A stretch of 64,000 bases of DNA from Venturia oleaginea (lineage: Eukaryota > Ascomycota > Dothideomycetes > Venturiales > Venturiaceae). The notes under the pieces are model-generated. The model ran no database searches and was not told where the DNA came from. It was given only the letters and a program-made list of their open reading frames with translations. The stretch spans positions 186,001 through 250,000 of the forward strand of contig JABMLP010000011.1 in the NCBI GenBank assembly GCA_013176395.1, in the 5' to 3' direction. This document shows, piece after piece, positions 19,514 through 31,770 of the stretch; position 1 is the stretch's first letter; the number at the start of each line of letters is the position of its first letter. A program made the translations under genes and the position numbers.

Positions 19514-22500
19514 TCACATAACGCTACATTCACCATACAAACCAGGATGACCCGACAACGGATCCATATTCCCAGCCATCGATTTCATATCGACATCAAG
19601 TTCTTCCCAGTAGGTATGCTGCATAAACCCGCTCCTTGGATTTTGAAAGAGCTCGGGGATCACACGCATACACTCGAGGTCTTCGGTAGCTAGGGCCTAG
19701 ACAATAGGTGTAAACTTCCATTCTTCGCGACGCTGCAAAGTTAGCTCAAAGGTTTGCAAGCTAGGTATTTTTGAATGTTCTCGAAAGAGACAGGCATTGA
19801 TGAGGTACTGAAAAATACCAGAAGATCATCGATACCCATATTCATCGGGACATTTTTCACCCAGGACCGGACCTCAGCTTCACCAACTGAACTGAGTGGA
19901 CAGACCTGTTGAGACGGGAGAAATCAAGAACACTTACTAATGTTGCGAGAGAAGCTCTCTTTTCCCTGCTCATGGACGAGTTCCCTTCGTACGCTTGAAC
20001 CCAGAGAGGATTGCATAATTCCTCTAGCCTAAGAAATATTAACGTTCCAGTGTGTCGCAGGTATGGGTTGCTACTGACTATTCTTCGATGCGCATGAAAA
20101 GCATCATGAACATGCACATGACCCAAATGTAGTTGATACCTGTTGGAAGGGCGTCAACTAATCTTTTCTGTGGCGTTGCAGATTCTACCAGCGGCCGAAC
20201 GAGTTATGTGAGTTGTACGGGAGATCGCTAAACATTTAGAGAATGGAAAAGATATGATCTCATCGAAAGATTAGTCAAATGCCACGGGATTCACCGCGAG
20301 AGACCGGGTAGACGACGTCGTGATAATCTGAAATGTCGCGGGATTGAGGCACTGGACGGTGAAAAATCGCCATTGAGGTAAAGGCCTCAGCGAAGTTGGA
20401 CTGCAGGATCTTTCCATTTAAGAAGAAGGCGCCTGGAAGCAAATTTTGTAGACTTCCGTAAAGTCCAACCGGTCGACCAATCAGACCCTTCCGCACAAGC
20501 ATATCGTGAAGATGAATGAGGCACATGGCCTCCGGAGTTCGGTCGAACACATACAACCCTATACACTGGGCCAGTTCGAGAGCTTCGAGGAGACCAACAC
20601 CACAAAGGAAGGGAGAGTATTCCAAAAGACCATTGGAGTTTGTGTTGGAAAAGCGAGATGGTGGTATTGTGTTCAAGCCATACATATACTTTGATTCTCC
20701 CAGCCAATTCACAAAATCGTCGCGAGCTTCAGTCAGCAACTGGGATGTCATGTGATGGCGATTCGGATTTCCATGTAGCAAAGCATCTTTGTCGAGTACT
20801 TGCTGCAGCATGTCCACGCCGTGACAGTACCTCTACCAAATTCGGACTGGAACTCTCTGTCTAAGAACAGGTCAACATCTCTCCGAGGTCGAAAGTCTTT
20901 GGCGGGCGGGTAAAGGACGTTTCCATGGAGAACGCTGAGAGTCCACCCACGAGACACAGTAAAAGCATCAACGATAGATCTAAAACAAAATGATTATTTG
21001 TTGAATATCTTTTAAGAGGCACAGGAGCTGATCAGAATGGGACCGTCATTGCATGTCCTTTATGTGTCTACAATGTTCAAATCGGGAGAGATATCTCGAA
21101 AATTCTGGCGAGATTCAACGCTCGAATTGTCAGAAATCTATCGACATCGATGGAAGTTCAAAGAGTACTATTTTGAGTTACAGCTTCGACCAGCGAAGAG
21201 GACAATAAGAAAGGCATTCAAAGCTCAGTATGATCTAAAATTTGACTGAGGAGACATGCGAGAAAAACTTACTGAAGGTGAAAAACTGTGTGGGGTGAAA
21301 TTTTTGATTTAACATCAGTGCCTGGCTTTTGCATCGTAAGAGTGGTTATCTTTCCAGCAAACTGTCTGCAAATTAGCGAATTGAGGCTCTCCGAGGACAA
21401 GCAGACGCACCGTGTTCAGTCCGTAAAGCTTTCGATGCTTGTTCCAAGGGCCTCTGGTAGACCAGTCAACAGCCTCCAACAGAATCTTTTGCCCCTTACA
21501 ATTGATGCGCTGGATAACGATAGACGAGAAGACAATGACAAGATCGAATAGCCAGTTGATGGTGTACGACCGGCGCCATTTGATGCGTTCTTCTTTAGTC
21601 GCGCTTTGAATATCGAAGGCAGGACTCCAGCCATTGAGCTCTTTCAGAAGAAGCTTTGAAGGCTTTCCGCTGCGTGTTTGCCAGAAGTCCGTTACAAAGT
21701 CGACCAGAGCATCATAGGTATAGACCATGAAATGTTCCCTAGCGTCGAGTGAAGTTTCCCCGACTAGCTCTGTGGTGCCACCTGGAGCAAATTGATGCAT
21801 TGCCATGCCAAAATTTGTCGAGGCCTTCTCAACATCTCCTCGAGTCACCGTTTGCATGATCGTTTGGTAGGAATCATGACCAGGGAATTCCACAGAGATC
21901 AAGAACTCCGTTTGCTTAACCGGGGCAACAGCCAGGTTGGAGAGTTCGCCAGCAACAGCGCTGTTCAAGCCTCCGTAAGCTACTTCGCGCCATACACTCT
22001 GAAGGTACTGACGAAGTTCGATCCACTCCATCGTGCAAAAATAAACAGCCATGAGGTAGTCGGTGATCGTACCACTCTCGTCTTCGATGATGCGGTAGCT
22101 CTCGAAAAGTGCTTTGTCCAGTCTTGCCTCTTTCGTCGCTTTTGTGGGCTTTCGTTTCCCCTTCCCACGTTTCCCCTTCTTGCCTCTGCCTTTGGATCTC
22201 TGTGCTGGACTATTGACCTGCAGACCTTGTCCTAGTTTTGGGCCATCGTCAGAGTCCTCACTATCTCCTCCTCCTTCTTCTTCTTTCGATCCACCGACAT
22301 TGAGAGTGGTGAAGGCGTTCGAGAACATGACATCCTCCATATTTTCCTCCTCGTTCGATGCACTTGCTGTCTTCTGTCGTGCGAGCCATTCTTCGCCGCG
22401 TAAGGACGAAAAGGCCTCCGTCAAAACATCAATGAATTTTTTGTGAGACACATTGCTCTTTTAAATTTCAGGATCAGGTTTCTTGGCGGCGATCTGTTTG

Positions 22501-23124
22501 AAGATTAAATGCGTTTATTTCCGTGCAGATATTACCGACTGTTCGAAAATCAGCCATGACTGAGTGTTTCGGCAACCTTATGCCTTCAGCAGATGGGCGA
22601 GCCTGAGCGAACCCTTCAAAGACTTGATTACCATCGCCAAATTCCTGGAGATTTGTATTGCCAAGTGCACTAGAATTTTGCTATATGGGTGTTTTGAGTT
22701 AAACGACCGCGTTCGCGAAAGCGAGGTCCACGTGAGAGGAAGAAATTTGCCGCTTACCTGGAACAACCGGTAAATGGTAGAAGGTATTGGTTTCATATGC
22801 TCGCTGATGAATTTGGATATCGTTACGAATGAAGAAATGGGCAGTTGGCCGGTATTGTTGATCAGCTTCAATTCTGGACACACGTCAGTGACTTGCCGAT
22901 TCAAAGACAAAGAAGAATGTAATAGATACAGAGGTGTCCTCTAGAATTGAGGGTATGTCTCATTCTCAGTGCATCTCGCAACTAAGGTCAAACAATAGGG
23001 AGGTATACTTACGGTCCTCGGTTGGAGACGTCTTCTTGACGATGCTATTCGAAGCATGGATCATCCAGTACAACAAATGCCTCGTGTCCCTCTTATATTG
23101 AAGGCAGGAGTAGTGATCTGCCAT
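19514..23124 (-). pseudogene. DUF6604-family gene, decayed (nonsense codons and frameshift)
   Basis: Large fungal-specific protein of unknown function. Exon 1 (23124-23013, MADHYSCLQYKRDTRHLLYW), exon 2 (22873-22758), exon 3 (22538-21411), exon 4 (21361-21273) and exon 5 (from 20979) join in phase across standard introns. Intron 4, about 290 nt, is long. Family-like stretches follow: IRLFQ/SVISARK, KKPDPEI, SHKKFIDVLTEAF, ESKYMYGLNTIPPSRF, EYSPFLCGVGLLEALELA, NPLWVQAYEG, and finally LFQNPRSGFMQHTYWEELD ending at TGA 19516-19514. Exon 3 has TAA at 22517-22515 and at 22463-22461, both inside conserved sequence. Near 20820 a one-base loss separates the GTVTA and DMLQQVL segments. A Lys/Gly-rich linker (GRGKKGKRGKG) is present. 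Unlikely to make a full product. Confidence 0.7.
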
Positions 23125-23517
23125 GATGGCGGTCAACGATTCTCGATGGCAACGAGATGGAGTAAAGGAAGAGATAGGTCGTGGTGGAAACAACGCCCCA
23201 CTAATAATAAGGGTCTGCCCCCCGCTAGCTAAACCCATGCACGTGACATGCAAGGGGCTACCTACAGCCGGCTTGCCAATTCACATCCGCCAAGTAATTA
23301 TTTACACATAGCACTCTCAAATTATTATGCTTGCAAAATAGATGCATAGATAAGATCTACGCCTTCGAAAAGGGCGGAGAGACCTTATTGATTCCGTGCT
23401 AAGTGTCACAGTCTTTCTCGCAAGCACAATATGGTTGATATCGCTAAAGTGCTAAAAAAATTGTCCCTTTAAAGTTCCAAAAGTTAATCGCTTTCCGTTT
23501 CAATATGCTCCAGCCGA
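23125..23517. other. intergenic, no gene seen
   Basis: About 390 bp between the start of the DUF6604 gene and the stop of the metallopeptidase gene, both on the minus strand. It should hold the DUF6604 promoter. Nothing specific is recognisable. Confidence 0.4.
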
Positions 23518-25993
23518 CTACCACAATTCACAAGTTGGCTCCTTGACCGGGCAATTGAAAGCCTCCCTGAATTCCCTAGAATTCGCAGTGGTGCCCTAAG
23601 GACTGTTAGCAATGGATCCCACCATAGAGGATAAGCGCAACTTACCCGAATACGGAACAAATCAGGACTATGCGGATCCGTATAAATCCTCTGCACCATC
23701 TGTTCCTCCCTCGCCTTCCCACACCAAGTAAGTCCATAAGCCAGGAAGAAAATCTGTTCTTTGGTAAAGTACTCCAGACCAGGCAACATGTCATCCTTCT
23801 TCTTCTCTTCATTGCTCTTCCAGGCTTTGAAAGCGGCAGTGAGACCACCGGCATCGGCAATGTTTTCACCTAGTGTGAGTTTGCCATTGATGGCGAGAGG
23901 ACCGTCCTTGGTGGGGATGGTGTAGTTGTGGTATTGTTCGACGAAACAATCGGTCTTCTTCTTGAATGCATCGATCGTCGACTTGTCCCACCAGTCAGTG
24001 AAATTGCCGTTTTGATCGTAATTGCGACCAGTCGAGTCAAAAGCGTGGGACAGCTCATGCCCAGCAACAGCACCGAAGGCGCCGTATGAGAGATAACTAG
24101 GAACGCTTGGGTCGTAGAAGATTGGTGCCTGCATGATGCCAGCTGGGAAGACGATTTCGTTGCCAGGTGGGTTGTAGTAAGCGTTCACAGTGAAAGCTGA
24201 CATTCCCCAAGTTTCCTTGTCAACTGGTTTTCCAACCTGCTCCCACTCTCGGGCGACCTCGTCCTTGGTAGTAGACAGCCTGTTTTCAAAGAAAGTATCT
24301 GCAGACACCTTGACCTTGCTGTAGTACTGTTCCAATGCAGTGGCGTTGGTAATGTCTGGGCTGATTGTCGGGTATCCAATCTTTTGGCGGATGAGGCGGA
24401 CTTTGTCTTTGGCGAGGTCGCGAACGCTTGGAGACATCCATTCCGAGTTGTCCAGCTTGATGGAAAACTCATGTTTGATGTCTTGAATGATCTTGTCGCC
24501 GAGGTCTTTGGATTTTTTGGAGAAAGCTCGCTCGATAAAGAATCGACTGAGAATCCAGGCTGATAAAATTAGCGTTGAAGATGAAGAACTTTGAAATTCA
24601 ACTTACCCAGATCACTCCCAACTGTGCTTACACACGTTCTCCATCGCTCGCTCTTGACATCAGGGGCCTTGCCTTGAAGCTTGTTACGGAATCTCTGCAA
24701 AGGCTGCACGGCGTCATCATCAACGGAACTGCCCCAGGCTTGTACTGTTTTCCAGACAAAGAAAGCCTGCAAAACCTCACGACTCTGCGACTTCAAAATT
24801 GTAGAGAGAGATTTGAGGTAGTCTGGAGACATGACAATGATCTTAGGTGGTTCATATCCACCGGTGAACTTGTCGATGATAGTCGAGATTGAGATTTCTG
24901 GAATATACTTTTGAGCTTCTCTGACAGTGCGAGAGTTGTAGTACTGGGTGACATCCGATGCGTCCTCTGGGTCTGGGGAAGCAGCGGCCAGTGACGCTTC
25001 AAATTTGATAAGAGTATCTAGCAGAGTCTGGTTCAGAACCGTAGGCTGGTTGAAGGTTCGGAAGACGGATAATGTTGATGTGACGTTTGGGTAGGCTTCC
25101 TTGAGCAGCACCTCAAGCACTGCACCGATGGTTTCTTTGTACGAGGAAACAATTTCGGTGTTGTTGTAGTACTCCTTAGAAGGCAGACCGAAAGACCCTG
25201 GACCACCGAACGAGATAATATTGGCGTCCGGGTCTTTGTCGTCGGCGCTGACGCCGAAACCGACCAGACCATCCACACCAATGCTGCTGAGAAGATAGGA
25301 GACTTCAGTGAGTGATGTGTCCGACTTCTTCGGCTTCCTAGTGGGGTAGGTTTTCTCAATCTGGAGTAGAAGATCTAGCAGAGGCTTAGATCCGATAGAC
25401 TTGAGCTCGGTTTCGTTAACACAAGCCTGGTATGCATCCGAAAGCTTGTCATGAATCACCTGGTCTGGATTCGAAGCAGTCCAAAAAAGGGATGTCTTAG
25501 TCGGAGCTGGCGATTCCAAAATACGTTTGAGGATGAGTTGATTATCCTCGGACATAAGGAAAAGGCTACCGACGCTAGTTTGATCTTCACGAATTTCATG
25601 GAGGGCGTCGAATCCCTCGCATGTATAAGTTCTGAAGTCTTCACATGCGTTTAGGTCCTTGTATCTGGGGGAGATGCTCTTTAAAAGCGTCGCTGCTGCC
25701 AAAACGCATCCAGCACCTGTGCAGATGGGCGGTCCGGAATCGCCTGGGGTTTTTGGTGGTGCTGGATGAGGGGCCGGAGAAGACTCCTTGTGGTTTCGGG
25801 TAAGACCGAAAATCAAAACAAAGACAAGGGCAATGAATAGCAGGGTTGAGAGAGCAATGACAAGGGCGTTTTGCCAGAGCCAGCTTTTTACCTTGGCCCA
25901 GCGGGAGCCTTGAGATGAGACTGGTTGAGCTCCATTACTGGCTCCATTGCTGAATAGAGGAGTCTGCTCGTTGGGAGTTGGTGTGGAAGGCAT
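23518..25993 (-). CDS. M13 family (neprilysin-like) zinc metallopeptidase
   Basis: Type II membrane endopeptidase that cleaves peptides outside the cytoplasm. Exons 25993-24607, 24559-23646 and 23595-23518 join in phase to 792 residues. The introns are 47 and 50 nt (GTAAGT donors, GCTAAT and GCTAAC branches). A cytoplasmic tail of about 44 residues is followed by one membrane helix (ALVIALSTLLFIALVFVLIF), a Pro-rich stalk, then the peptidase. The zinc site is AGHELSHAFD (HExxH) with the third ligand in GENIADAGG. NAYYNPPGNEIVFPAGI is the usual substrate-binding region. The last exon supplies the family C-terminus, EFREAFNCPVKEPTCELW, which no continuous frame shows. Several Asn-X-Ser/Thr sites suit an exported domain. 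All key residues are present. Confidence 0.92.
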
Positions 25994-26699
25994 GATGCCC
26001 TAAATTTCTTTGATGATTTGAGGGCGGAATGTACTGGTTAAGTGTCGGGCGTCGTCAGCCGGGCTCAAGGGGAATGGTGTGCAGCAGACAGTCTGTTGCA
26101 AGCTTGCTGATGAGATTTGGATGATAAATAGAAGCAGATGAATTGTGAAGTATCAGATTCGACAGGGAAATGCCAACATTGATGAAAGAGAGGAGAAAGG
26201 AGGTGGGAGTCGCGTCAAGCCATCCGCCAAGCAAGTCGCGTCATATATCACGTTTCTGGATCTCGGAAACCTAAAAGTATCCTGACCATCTTCAATCTGC
26301 TATAAATAAAAACAGCACATACAGCGAGAACTCAATTCTTGGAATTTATAGAAGTATCATCTAAAGATCATCAAAACACATCTGCCAGTGGCCGCTCCGG
26401 CCTCTAGAGGTCATCGCGCGTCCCTCAGCATCGAGGAGGTACCTCTAGAGTCGCCGTCGCGGCCACTGCAGAGCAAGCACACGAATACACGAGCAAGCTA
26501 CACGAACGATGCGTCCACTAAAGACAACAGCAACCATCTAGTCACTATCTCCCGGCTAGTCCATCACCCCAGATGATACTGCAACGCCCCGAGTCGACGA
26601 GTCACCGCTAGAACGGCAATACCTTCAACACAACTCAAACACCAGACGCCCGGTGTGCAACAATCGGCACCACACACCACTGCAACGACTAGGCAACCT
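25994..26699. other. upstream region of metallopeptidase and start of repeat block
   Basis: No gene seen. The first ~400 bp is the likely metallopeptidase promoter. From about 26390 the composition changes to CA/AC-rich sequence that leads into the tandem duplication. Confidence 0.4.
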
Positions 26700-27400
26700 C
26701 TCCCAAAGTCTTGGCAAACCGTCCTGCTACAAGCTGTTGCCCAGAGCCTTGAGCCTCTCCCCAAACCGGTGCCTCCCAGTTATGGCATTGGCAAGAGTAG
26801 GTGCGCGACACAGTAAGTAGTAAGGACGCATAGAAGGAGCCTATTGGAGGCAAATCCCCTCCCTGTAAGCTAGCAGACGTAGCCTTGAGCCTCTCCCCAG
26901 ACTGTTGCGTCCCAGTTATGGCAGTGGCAAGAGTAGGAGTGCGATATAGCAAGCAGGGAGAGCGACTAGCAGCAGATAGGCTCCGACTATAAGACGACAG
27001 GTCTACAACACAATCGGTGCGACACGATACGGCAGCTGCTAGAGAACCTCATCTACTATCGTCTCCGCAAACCGTCCTGCTGCAAGCTGGTGTCCAGAGC
27101 CTTGAGCCTCTCCCCAAACTGTTGCCTCCCAGTTATGGCATTGGCAAGAGTAGGTGCGCGATACAGTAAGCAGTAAGGACGCATAGAGGGAGCTTATTGG
27201 CGGCAAATCCCATTCCTACAAGCCAGCAGACGTAGCCTTGAGCCTCTCCCCAGACTGTTGCGTCCCAGTTATGGCAGTGGCAAGAGTAGGAGCGCGATAT
27301 AGCAAGTAGGGAGAGCGACTAGCAGCAGGTAGGCTCCGACTATAAGACGGCAGGTCTATAGCACGATCGGTGCCATACAATACGGTAGCCACCAGATAGC
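26700..27400. repeat. 353-bp tandem duplication with internal half-repeats
   Basis: The anchor AGCCTTGAGCCTCTCCCC occurs at 26745, 26881, 27098 and 27234. The first/third and second/fourth are each exactly 353 bp apart, so two 353-bp units lie in tandem. Within each unit a ~136-bp segment (CCCAGTTATGGCANTGGCAA and flanks) is itself repeated in diverged form. No coding content is convincing. Confidence 0.9.
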
Positions 27401-27599
27401 CTCGTCTACGGGCATACCCGGAGTATCACATTCAAGCAGCGAAATCACGACTACGATGGTTACTATTGTCTCCAGCATCACACAACCAAGTACACTGCCG
27501 CATAGGAATCTGGTGCAAGGCAACAATCACAAGCGGAAACACATTTCGGGAACAGACAAGCCTTGAGGGACAAGGCAAAACAGACAGACGAAGCTGAGT

Positions 27600-27915
27600 A
27601 CTGGAGGGAGACTGTAGATAAAAGTTTAGCGAAACACGAGGCATTGCCTCTTGGGATCTCTATAGCACGGATATACTAGCAGAATAACCAGTATCGACAA
27701 GAGCCAGTGGGCATTTGGAAATACTGGTTTAGGGAAAAGAGGGAGGACGGAAGGGATAGCTGGTCTTGTTTTAGTGAACGAGGCGAAGTGGGGCGTGGTA
27801 GATTTTATGATTTATCACGTGTTGGCTGTCTGGTGAAGTCCTCTTGACCGGACATAGCTGCGTGATTAAGCGGCTGCAACCGAGTAGGAAACAATCAATC
27901 AATCAATCAATCAAT
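27600..27915 (-). repeat. dispersed repeat, copy 2 (inverted relative to 1800-2130)
   Basis: Reverse-complement match to copy 1, ending in iterated AATC units at 27890-27915. It begins about 200 bp beyond the 353-bp duplication, and the intervening sequence is not shared with copy 1. Differences between copies are mostly transitions, in line with ageing or RIP-like change. Confidence 0.8.
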
Positions 27916-28058
27916 CTGCCATAAATATATATCATTGTCCCCAACGCCAAAGAAAAAGCTTTTTCATCTGGACTATTCGATGCGGTGGTTAGAAAAATAG
28001 TACAGCAGTCATGTGGGCTCTTGACAGCAGTCACGTGGGCACTCGACAAGTAAGCGTC

Positions 28059-28104
28059 GACAAGACAAAGCCAAGACAAGACAAGACGAGACAAGACAAC
28101 ACAA
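28059..28104. repeat. ACAAG/ACAAGAC microsatellite-like tract
   Basis: Imperfect iterations of ACAAG. It is preceded by two copies of a CAGTCA(C/T)GTGGGC segment at about 28005-28042. No function is apparent. Confidence 0.8.
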
Positions 28105-28854
28105 ACACCCAGGACCTCGTTCTTCTACGTCCTATCACGGTGCGTTGTCCACTCTAGCCTAGGCATTTCAGCCGGGATATTATTATTCTCCCGCATCTTA
28201 ATGCCAAACTCAACATCCGGCCCATCCCACCCGGCAACGTCGACGGTACACAGCGAGCACGGATCGTCCTGGCTTTCGTCCGCACCCAGCACCTTCTTAT
28301 CAGCCCTCCTTTCGCCGTACCATTGCTCCCCTCATATCGGCTTCGCAATGCTTTTTTGGCCTTGTGGAACGGAATTAATAGTTGCGCGCCCACTTCACTT
28401 CGTGAAAGCATCACACAGTCGAGTGTACGATAGAACTAGCCTTCATGCTTCAACATCGAACCGTACCACACCATCGTTGCGGTTCGAAATCGTGGCCGCA
28501 ATCTCGAAAGTGTATTTCAACTCACAACCAAATATTGTCTTTGGGCACACCGCAATATGCGCTCACATATATGATACGGGCAACGGTGGCTCCTGAAGCC
28601 TCAAACTACTTCTTTCACCTGGATACGTACCACTGTGGAGTTATGGTCATCAATCCGGTTAAAACCACCCCAGTCTCGCCAGCGTAGCCCTGGCACCGCC
28701 CCCAGAATTTGGCGGAAAATCTTAAGACATACTATATTACCTGGCATCGCCGTGTCCCGCAACCCTGATTAGGGGCTCTGCGGAGGTGCTGCCACCGTTG
28801 TACCGAGAGACTATTTACCAAGCTGTATCTTCTAGTGCGCGACAGCATCATACG
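28105..28854. other. intergenic, no gene seen
   Basis: About 750 bp. The 131-codon plus ORF at 28201-28596 has no recognisable motif and is overlapped by other open frames. The part from 28700 on may be the promoter of the membrane protein gene. Confidence 0.35.
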
Positions 28855-29523
28855 ATGTCCAACCTCCAGATAGGCACCATTCGGATACGTCCTACTTCTC
28901 GACACTACTATATAAACATTCGTATCGTCAACATCATCATCCAAATACTCTGCCTCGTTGCATGCATCTGCATTCTCGCCATACCCGAAGAAATCTTGAA
29001 TCCGTTCCGCGATCACGATCAAAAAGAGGAGACAGCGACGCAACCAATCTTGGCGCTGGTATCTGTACGCGATCTGCTGATTCAACTGGGAGATCGCTAA
29101 TATAATCAATCTTACCAGATAGCTGTAGCCGTACATCTCAATGCTGTGGAGCTTTGTCGAACAAGAAGCTTTGATGTAATAACTCTGAGTGGGACCAAGA
29201 CCTTGGCATTTCTTGCTGGAGCGGACATCGTTGCTTTTTTACTGATGATCGCCTCTCCCTTCCAAAGCTGGGGCACCTTCTTCTGGAGTAACGCGGTTGG
29301 CATCTGTCTCTGGTTTGTGATGTCGCTTTCCGGGTAAGTTGCACGGATATCATCGTCCTCAAAAAAGTCGCTCATTTTTTTGACCAGCCTTCTTCATTTG
29401 GCGACGATGTCCTTTCCATTTCAAGAGCTACATCTTAAACGACGGGGAAAGACTGTTGACGAGGAGATGAGGAGCGATGGCATCGTGCTGGACACTGTGC
29501 GAGGAAAGCGAGTGGGGCAATAG
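28855..29523 (+). CDS. four-helix integral membrane protein, three exons
   Basis: Not assigned to a family; the four-helix layout is MARVEL-like but no diagnostic motif is visible. Exons 28855-29058, 29119-29333 and 29388-29523 join in phase to 184 residues. Intron 1 is 60 nt (GTATCT, GCTAAT, ACCAG); intron 2 is 54 nt (GTAAGT, ACCAG). Hydrophobic segments are NIRIVNIIIQILCLVACICI, PILALIAVAVHLNAVEL (formed across the first splice), TLAFLAGADIVAFLLMIASP, and WSNAVGICLWFVMSLSGLLH (continuous across the second splice). The C-terminal tail is charged and cytosol-like. Two helices completed exactly at splice junctions support the model. The opposite-strand ORFs here are shadows. Confidence 0.6.
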
Positions 29524-31770
29524 TTCATGCGCTGGGCCGTGGCTATTGTCTACGAGAACAGACATGAGCGTTGACGTTCGTACGAAGTAAGCTGCCCTTT
29601 CCTCATCGTAGCCTTCGGCGCTCCGACTCTTCCATGATTCGTTCGACATACTTACTCAATAGTAGGTATCTCACAGTACATAGATTAAGTATAGAGAGAT
29701 ATCTAATCATAATACTACCATTACATCTACCCTGCTACACTCGAACTTTTCCAACATGCCGACTTTCGAAAACTCTTTGAGTGCATTTCGTTTGCTGAAT
29801 AGAGACATCAGCAAACCGAATTTTAATACAACAACTCATGGTTGCGCTATCATTCTCTCGATCCAGCTTCTTGGCTAACAGTCTCGCGGTATAGGAACAG
29901 ATTTACATCATCACGAGGCCTGGAAGATATAAGGCAGATACTAGGCCTATCTTCACCATCATACTCCCGGTACCACCCCATTCATCTCTTGTCCACGAGG
30001 AAACTCAGCGAGCTTGCTTCATCACGATACTAATTTTTTAATTCTGTGGTAATTGGCATGTATGATAACCTTCACAGTGGAATAGACCATGGTATACACT
30101 CCCGTATTGTTTAGTCGCTTAATAGACTTTATCGATTTGAGAATCATCTTTTCGGAGAAACTAAAGGTCATTAGAGCCAGCGAAACCGGTGGTTAAGATA
30201 TAAAACGTAGTCTTCTTGCGAGGAGAATCATTCAACTACAAGATCCTCGGAAGAACCTCCATTCCGTGTTCGCGCGGTTATCTTCTACGATTACACTGTG
30301 GGATTGTGGCATACAGATTCGACTTTCACGGCGCCCAGAAGAAAACTCCACAGGACACCTATTCCGCCGATAGAGATCACCCTCACTACATCGTTCAAAA
30401 TCTATCACCATTACCATTGTCCTCGATCTTCCAAGAATTATTGACACCCCTCTAAATCCCCTCACAAGACGATGAAAAATTGTTCGCAGGACTGGCGCCA
30501 AGCAGATCATATTAATCCGCATGCGATACGGTTTCCTTAATTCGTATCTTATGAATTAGAAGCTTTCTTTGTATTAACGTCAACTAATACTCCGGAGACG
30601 AACATCGGTTGCGTGCGGGATCTGTAATGACACAACCTGTAAAACTGAAGCGCCCGAGTCTTTGAGGAACGGAATATCCGGGGTATGGAGTAGGTATATA
30701 ACATCTCCCTTGAGAATAGGAGGGCAGTAATAATAGTACAGCCCGAAGTGAGAGCTCAGGGAGCGGTTTTCGATAAATCGAGTTGTGGTGGATATCTTGA
30801 ATAGTGCACAGTGAAAAGATGAGGTTTAGAATTGCATGTCCTTTCAATTAAGCTGGGAACCGCGAGGTACCAATACAGATGTGATTGCTTTGAAATCAAA
30901 AGAAGGGTACATGATTCCAATGGCTGTATGCAACCGATATCCACTTTGCGGCTAACTGAAATTGTGGTATCATCCAACAGGATCCGCGGACTACGGGATG
31001 AAGTGGATGTTTCATTAACATTTGCGCATGAAAAAGAAATTGTTGGAATGATAAAATGGCTTGATTGGTAGAGGTTGGTGATGATTTTCTTTGATATTAC
31101 CGTTCATCTTCCATCCTACTATTAGTTCGACAACTTGCCCGTCAAATCTGTTTTCCAAGCTAACAAACCTTTCCCTAGACTTATCCTCAAACTCTACACC
31201 ATAGTACAATTTCTCGAGCTCTGTACGCCTCCCGTATGGTTCGCTTATAGCGGCGTAGCTTCAGTACCCTCCTCAAAACTCTTGGGGATGAGATATATAT
31301 CGATTCCCTCGCCGACTCAACCCTCACACCAGTCGCGCCGTCGCTAGGCGGGGACGCCACTACCATTAGGCTTTACCTAAGTTGACCGCGTCGAGTCTAG
31401 GGGTTGGGGAACTACAAAACCTCGAAAGTAAATTTGCACTCTACAAGCAGAATACAAGTAACAAAGAGCGCGATGGGTTTCCCTCCACGCGAACAATTTC
31501 GAGTATATAGAGCAATCCTTTACTCCCAAGATAGAACGGTGAGGATTCCTGATTTCCCAATCCGTTATATTTACTAAACCTAACCCAGCCTCGCGGGTAG
31601 TAGTGGGGATTATTATCAACTATCTTCGCTGTTCTCGGAAATAAGTACTGTCTTCCACTGCTGTAATTTATCAATCGATGTGAAACTAGATTTTGTGCCT
31701 ACGTATTGAGCCGGCAATTTAGTTTATACTGAACATATCGAAAAGTATTTTCGTCAGTTTTTGTCTAGTT
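29524..31770. other. gene-poor stretch, no gene seen
   Basis: About 2.2 kb, rather AT-rich, with frequent stops in all frames and no motif in any short ORF. It may be decayed transposon or host sequence. No tRNA-like fold, repeat array or terminal repeat was recognised. Confidence 0.4.

Noticed and set aside
28732..29375. Minus ORFs of 134 and 87 codons
   Set aside because: Antisense to a better supported spliced plus-strand gene with two consistent introns.
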